DNA of 7,853 nt from Desulfobacca acetoxidans (GTDB lineage: Bacteria > Desulfobacterota > Desulfobaccia > Desulfobaccales > 0-14-0-80-60-11): assembly GCA_020723225.1 (NCBI GenBank), contig DYJG01000106.1, positions 1-7,853 of the forward strand. The letters run 5' to 3'. Both the position numbers and the translations under genes were made by a program. Shown in pieces: positions 5,975-7,853 of this stretch (positions within the stretch are counted from its first letter, which is position 1; the number at the start of each line of letters is the position of its first letter). Under the pieces are notes generated by a model. It saw only the letters and a list, made by a program, of their open reading frames with translations. It was not told where the DNA came from and made no database searches.

Positions 5975-6057
5975 AGTTGCGAGTTACGGGTTGCGGGTTG
6001 CGGGTTGGGAAAAGACGTAGTTTTTAACCCGCAACTCGCAACCCGGAACTCGCAACC
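5975..6057. repeat. Heptamer repeat hairpin between convergent genes
   Basis: Arms 5975-6006 and 6026-6057 are complementary at 29 of 32 positions and are built from GGGTTGC and GAGTTRC units like those at 4997-5066. The loop contains GGGAAAAG and a short T-run (6021-6025). The hairpin fills almost the whole gap between the tandem USP stop (5965) and the bacterioferritin stop (6060) and could act as a two-way transcription barrier. The plus strand also contains four closely spaced G3 runs at 5988-6009. Confidence 0.85.
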
Positions 6058-6059
6058 CT

Positions 6060-6524
6060 TCAGATTTGTTCCGCCAGGTAATTTTGCAGCCCCATCTGCT
6101 GGATCTGGTCCACCTGGGCTTCGATCCAGTCGATGTGGTCCTCTTCGTCCTTCAGGATCGACTCCAGGAGTTCCTTGGTGCCGCTATCCCCGACTTCGGC
6201 GGCCAGACGGATGCTGTCATTATAGTTCCGGATGGCCGTCTCTTCGGCGCCCCGGTCATATTCGTGCATTTTCGGCACTTCGGCGCCGATGAAAATCTTG
6301 TTCAGGTTGCTGACAATGGGGATTCCTTCCAGGAAGAGGATGCGGGCGATGAGCTTCTCGGCGTGGATCATCTCGGCAATGGCGCGCTTGCGGATGGCCT
6401 CGTGCAGATGCGAATACTTCCAGTTCTCGCACATCTCGGCGTGGACCATGTATTGATTGATGGCGGTGAGTTCCTCCGACAGACGCTGGTTCAGATGCTC
6501 GATGATCTTTTCGTTTCCTTTCAT
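6060..6524 (-). CDS. bfr: Bacterioferritin
   Basis: The 154-residue protein stores iron: ferritin-like four-helix subunits assemble into a 24-subunit shell, oxidise Fe(II) at a dinuclear centre and may bind haem between subunits. All ferroxidase ligands known from E. coli Bfr occur at the same positions: E18, E51, H54, E94, E127 and H130. The haem ligand M52 is also present. The family motifs ELTAINQY (18-25), ARILFLEG (60-67) and MGLQNYLAEQI at the C-terminus are conserved. The ATG at 6524 is chosen because GGGAGG lies six bases upstream and the protein then begins MKGNEKI as in the family. A TTG two codons earlier would leave no spacing to that site. A candidate promoter lies at 6587-6615. 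The gene is convergent with the tandem USP. Confidence 0.95.
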   Translation of the reverse strand: MKGNEKIIEHLNQRLSEELTAINQYMVHAEMCENWKYSHLHEAIRKRAIAEMIHAEKLIARILFLEGIPIVSNLNKIFIGAEVPKMHEYDRGAEETAIRNYNDSIRLAAEVGDSGTKELLESILKDEEDHIDWIEAQVDQIQQMGLQNYLAEQI

Positions 6525-6903
6525 GGCCAACCTCCCTGGGGATTCATCGCAGTATCAATTTCGAAGGGCAAGGCCCCGGCGCGCTTAAAATAATCACGTC
6601 CCGGGGGTTCGGCAAGTGCCTGCGAGAAAGTCCAGTTTGCTTGGAATGATAATTTAAATTAACGGCCATTTTTTTAAAGAAGGCTGCCACTGTTATCGAG
6701 TAACAAATGCTTATTGAAAAGTAAGATCTAAAGGTTTTGCTCTTTCTGGAAGAAATGTTTTTTATTTATATATTAATGGAATATCTTGACGATTTGGTTA
6801 TAATATTCGTGATTGGCTGTTGGTCCGAGCAGCAATAATGCAAGAAAGAGTTTGGGGTGTTAGTCGAGGTATGGGAACCGGCGTAACCGCATAAAATGCC
6901 CGG
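6525..6903. other. AT-rich divergent intergenic region
   Basis: This gap lies between the divergent bacterioferritin and secreted-protein genes. The left part holds the bacterioferritin leader and promoter. The middle (about 6640-6810) is strongly AT-rich. It includes a perfect TATAAT at 6799-6804 on the plus strand, but no good -35 stands 16-18 bases before it. A small perfect hairpin, GCAT-AAA-ATGC (6889-6899), lies just upstream of the next gene. I see no coding region and no recognisable RNA gene. Confidence 0.6.
6587..6615 (-). promoter_or_regulatory. Candidate sigma-70 promoter of bacterioferritin
   Basis: On the minus strand, TTGCCG (6615-6610) and TATTTT (6592-6587) are separated by 17 bases, about 63-90 bases upstream of the ATG at 6524. 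Four of six bases match the consensus in each hexamer. I see no clear Fur box nearby. Confidence 0.4.
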
Positions 6904-6921
6904 ATGAGGCAGGAGGGTATG

Positions 6922-7467
6922 ATGAAGGCAAAATCTCTTTCTATCTTCATGTTGGCCGCGGCGGTGTTCATGATCCTTGGGCTGGGCGTTTCCTCTCCGG
7001 AGGCGTCAACCTATCTGGGGGAGGTAACCTGGAGAGGCAGGGATGCCGAAGGCCACACATTTACCATCAAGGCCGGCATCAGCAAGATCGGCGGCAATTA
7101 TTATGAAATCGTGGGACAGTGCGCCAACCCTCCGGATGGCGGGAGGGTGATTATGTCCGGAGGCGCAGTCCTGGTGAACACCAGTCTGATAGCCACCTTG
7201 ACCATGACCAACGCCAATAGTTACGGGAAGTGGGTCGGGGTGATGCGGGCAACCATCAATACCACCACCTTTAACGGCGGTTATTGGATCGCCGAGCCCA
7301 TTGTCTATATACCCAATGGGGATGAAAGGCTGAATTCCTTGTCTGACCCCTTCCCCCAGGGGGCCTACCCCCCAGGATATAGTCTTAAGAGTTCCCTTTA
7401 TGCATTGGGGAATGCCCCTAATACCGGGACGCTGAGGCTTTCCGGGCCGAAGCCGGATCTTTTCTAA
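6922..7467 (+). CDS. Secreted protein of unknown function
   Basis: This 181-residue protein starts with a typical export signal: a short basic start (MKAKSL), a hydrophobic core (about 8-22) and a small-residue region around SSPEAS (24-29), where cleavage is likely. The mature part is rich in Gly, Thr, Asn and Tyr with alternating hydrophobic residues (TYLGEVTWRG, KIGGNYYEIVGQC, GGAVLVNTSLIATLTM), suggesting a small beta-rich, perhaps barrel-like, domain. It has one cysteine (C67). The ATG at 6922 is preferred because AGGAGG at 6911-6916 is five bases upstream. Two other in-frame ATGs exist: 6919, too close to that site, and 6904, upstream of it. I do not recognise the family. It stands alone, divergent from bacterioferritin, with no informative neighbour. 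Confidence 0.75.
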   Translation: MKAKSLSIFMLAAAVFMILGLGVSSPEASTYLGEVTWRGRDAEGHTFTIKAGISKIGGNYYEIVGQCANPPDGGRVIMSGGAVLVNTSLIATLTMTNANSYGKWVGVMRATINTTTFNGGYWIAEPIVYIPNGDERLNSLSDPFPQGAYPPGYSLKSSLYALGNAPNTGTLRLSGPKPDLF

Positions 7468-7481
7468 CGGGGCAGTGATTG

Positions 7482-7605
7482 CTAATATCAGTTCGCATCA
7501 AAAGGCAGTAAATCGTAGGGGCGAACCTTGTGTTCGCCCCGAACGTTTGGGGCGAACACAAGGTTCGCTACAGAAAAATGTTGTTTGATTGCGAATTGGT
7601 ATTAG
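7482..7605. repeat. Palindromic intergenic repeat, copy 2, with outer inverted arms
   Basis: The inner arms at 7515-7540 and 7549-7571 are inverted matches apart from a missing GGG in the right arm. Outside them, CTAATATCAGTTCGCATCAAA (7482-7502) is an imperfect inverted match to 7584-7605, so the whole 124-bp unit is a nested palindrome. The inner core and right flank match the copy at 2282-2373. It lies between the convergent stop codons at 7467 and 7621. Confidence 0.85.
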
Positions 7606-7620
7606 ATGTAAATTTGGAAC

Positions 7621-7853
7621 TCAGCCGACGGGAATCATTTTCTTACAATCAAAGCAGTATCCTTTATGAACGCAAATTGTCCCTCCGCATTCGGAGCAAG
7701 TCCATTTAACGTATTCATTTTTCAAAAATATTTCTATACCGAAGGCCTTAATGTTGTCAAGATTCTCAATCATGCTCATGCGGTATTTGGTGCGGTACCG
7801 TTTATCGAGATGTTTTAAAGGCTTACAAGGATACTCATCACATTCATAACAAA
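7621..7853 (-). CDS. C-terminal part of a cysteine-rich DUF3795-like protein
   Basis: The minus strand carries an open frame from the right edge of the window to a TGA at 7623-7621. The 76 visible residues begin CYECDEYPCK, continue KHLDKRYRTKYRMSMIENL and end with a second cysteine cluster, WTCSECGGTICVHKGYCFDC. The spacing CxxCxxxxC followed by Cx2Cx4Cx5Cx2C suggests metal binding, most likely zinc. The pattern resembles the C-terminal portion of DUF3795 proteins, whose function is not established. The N-terminal part and start lie outside the window. The frame is more AT-rich than the genes on the left. The family assignment is from memory of the motif and is moderately sure. Confidence 0.7.
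   Translation of the reverse strand, partial: CYECDEYPCKPLKHLDKRYRTKYRMSMIENLDNIKAFGIEIFLKNEYVKWTCSECGGTICVHKGYCFDCKKMIPVG

Noticed and set aside
4997..6057. CRISPR-like array from the repeated GGGTTGC units
   Set aside because: Units are 7 bp, directly adjacent, with no spacers and no cas genes; these are tandem repeats forming hairpins.
6530..6530. TTG start for bacterioferritin two codons upstream
   Set aside because: The Shine-Dalgarno directly abuts the TTG, while the ATG at 6524 has normal spacing and gives the family-standard MKG start.
6786..6804. TTGACG plus TATAAT as a promoter for the secreted-protein gene
   Set aside because: Only seven bases separate the two hexamers, far too few for a sigma-70 promoter. 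TATAAT alone lacks a -35 at the right distance.
6811..6903. Possible riboswitch (c-di-GMP or cobalamin type) before the secreted-protein gene
   Set aside because: The GGGAACCGGCGTAACCGCAT stretch faintly recalls the 3' part of c-di-GMP-I RNAs, but the conserved upstream core could not be found.

Overview
The window looks like a piece of a moderately GC-rich Desulfobacterota (deltaproteobacterial) genome, possibly a sulfate-reducer or syntroph relative. This is inferred from gene content and repeat style, not from a marker gene. The supporting signs are a Lon protease carrying a response-regulator domain, a TauE/SafE permease flanked by universal stress proteins (USPs), an E. coli-type bacterioferritin, and many palindromic or short tandem repeats between genes.

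Layout. Positions 1-65 (minus) hold the first codons of an unidentified gene. Positions 210-2219 (minus) encode the most striking protein: a Lon-type AAA+ protease with no N-terminal substrate-binding domain and with a complete phospho-receiver domain inserted just before the Walker A motif. A 734-base gene-free stretch follows (2220-2953). It contains a palindromic repeat, a group of TTGCA-type dyads with a weak sigma-54-like promoter, and a 208-bp MITE-like inverted repeat. Three plus-strand genes come next: a USP-domain protein fused to a two-helix membrane module (2954-3790), a TauE/SafE-family permease (3918-4994) and a tandem-domain USP (5111-5965). Bacterioferritin is convergent with them (6060-6524, minus). 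After a 397-base AT-rich gap comes a secreted protein of unknown function (6922-7467, plus). The window ends in the C-terminal part of a cysteine-rich DUF3795-like protein (7621-7853, minus), which has no start codon inside the window.

How it may work together. The USP-membrane, TauE/SafE and tandem-USP genes are collinear and probably form one sulfite or organosulfonate export locus with nucleotide-sensing partners; this rests on family knowledge and gene order. Within the first of these genes, a strong Shine-Dalgarno and an in-frame ATG sit exactly at the USP/membrane junction, so the gene may make two products. The Lon-receiver chimera suggests proteolysis controlled by phosphorylation, but no partner histidine kinase is visible here. 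Both convergent gene pairs are separated by long hairpin-forming repeats, and three heptamer-repeat tracts lie just downstream of the stop codons of the three USP/TauE-locus genes.
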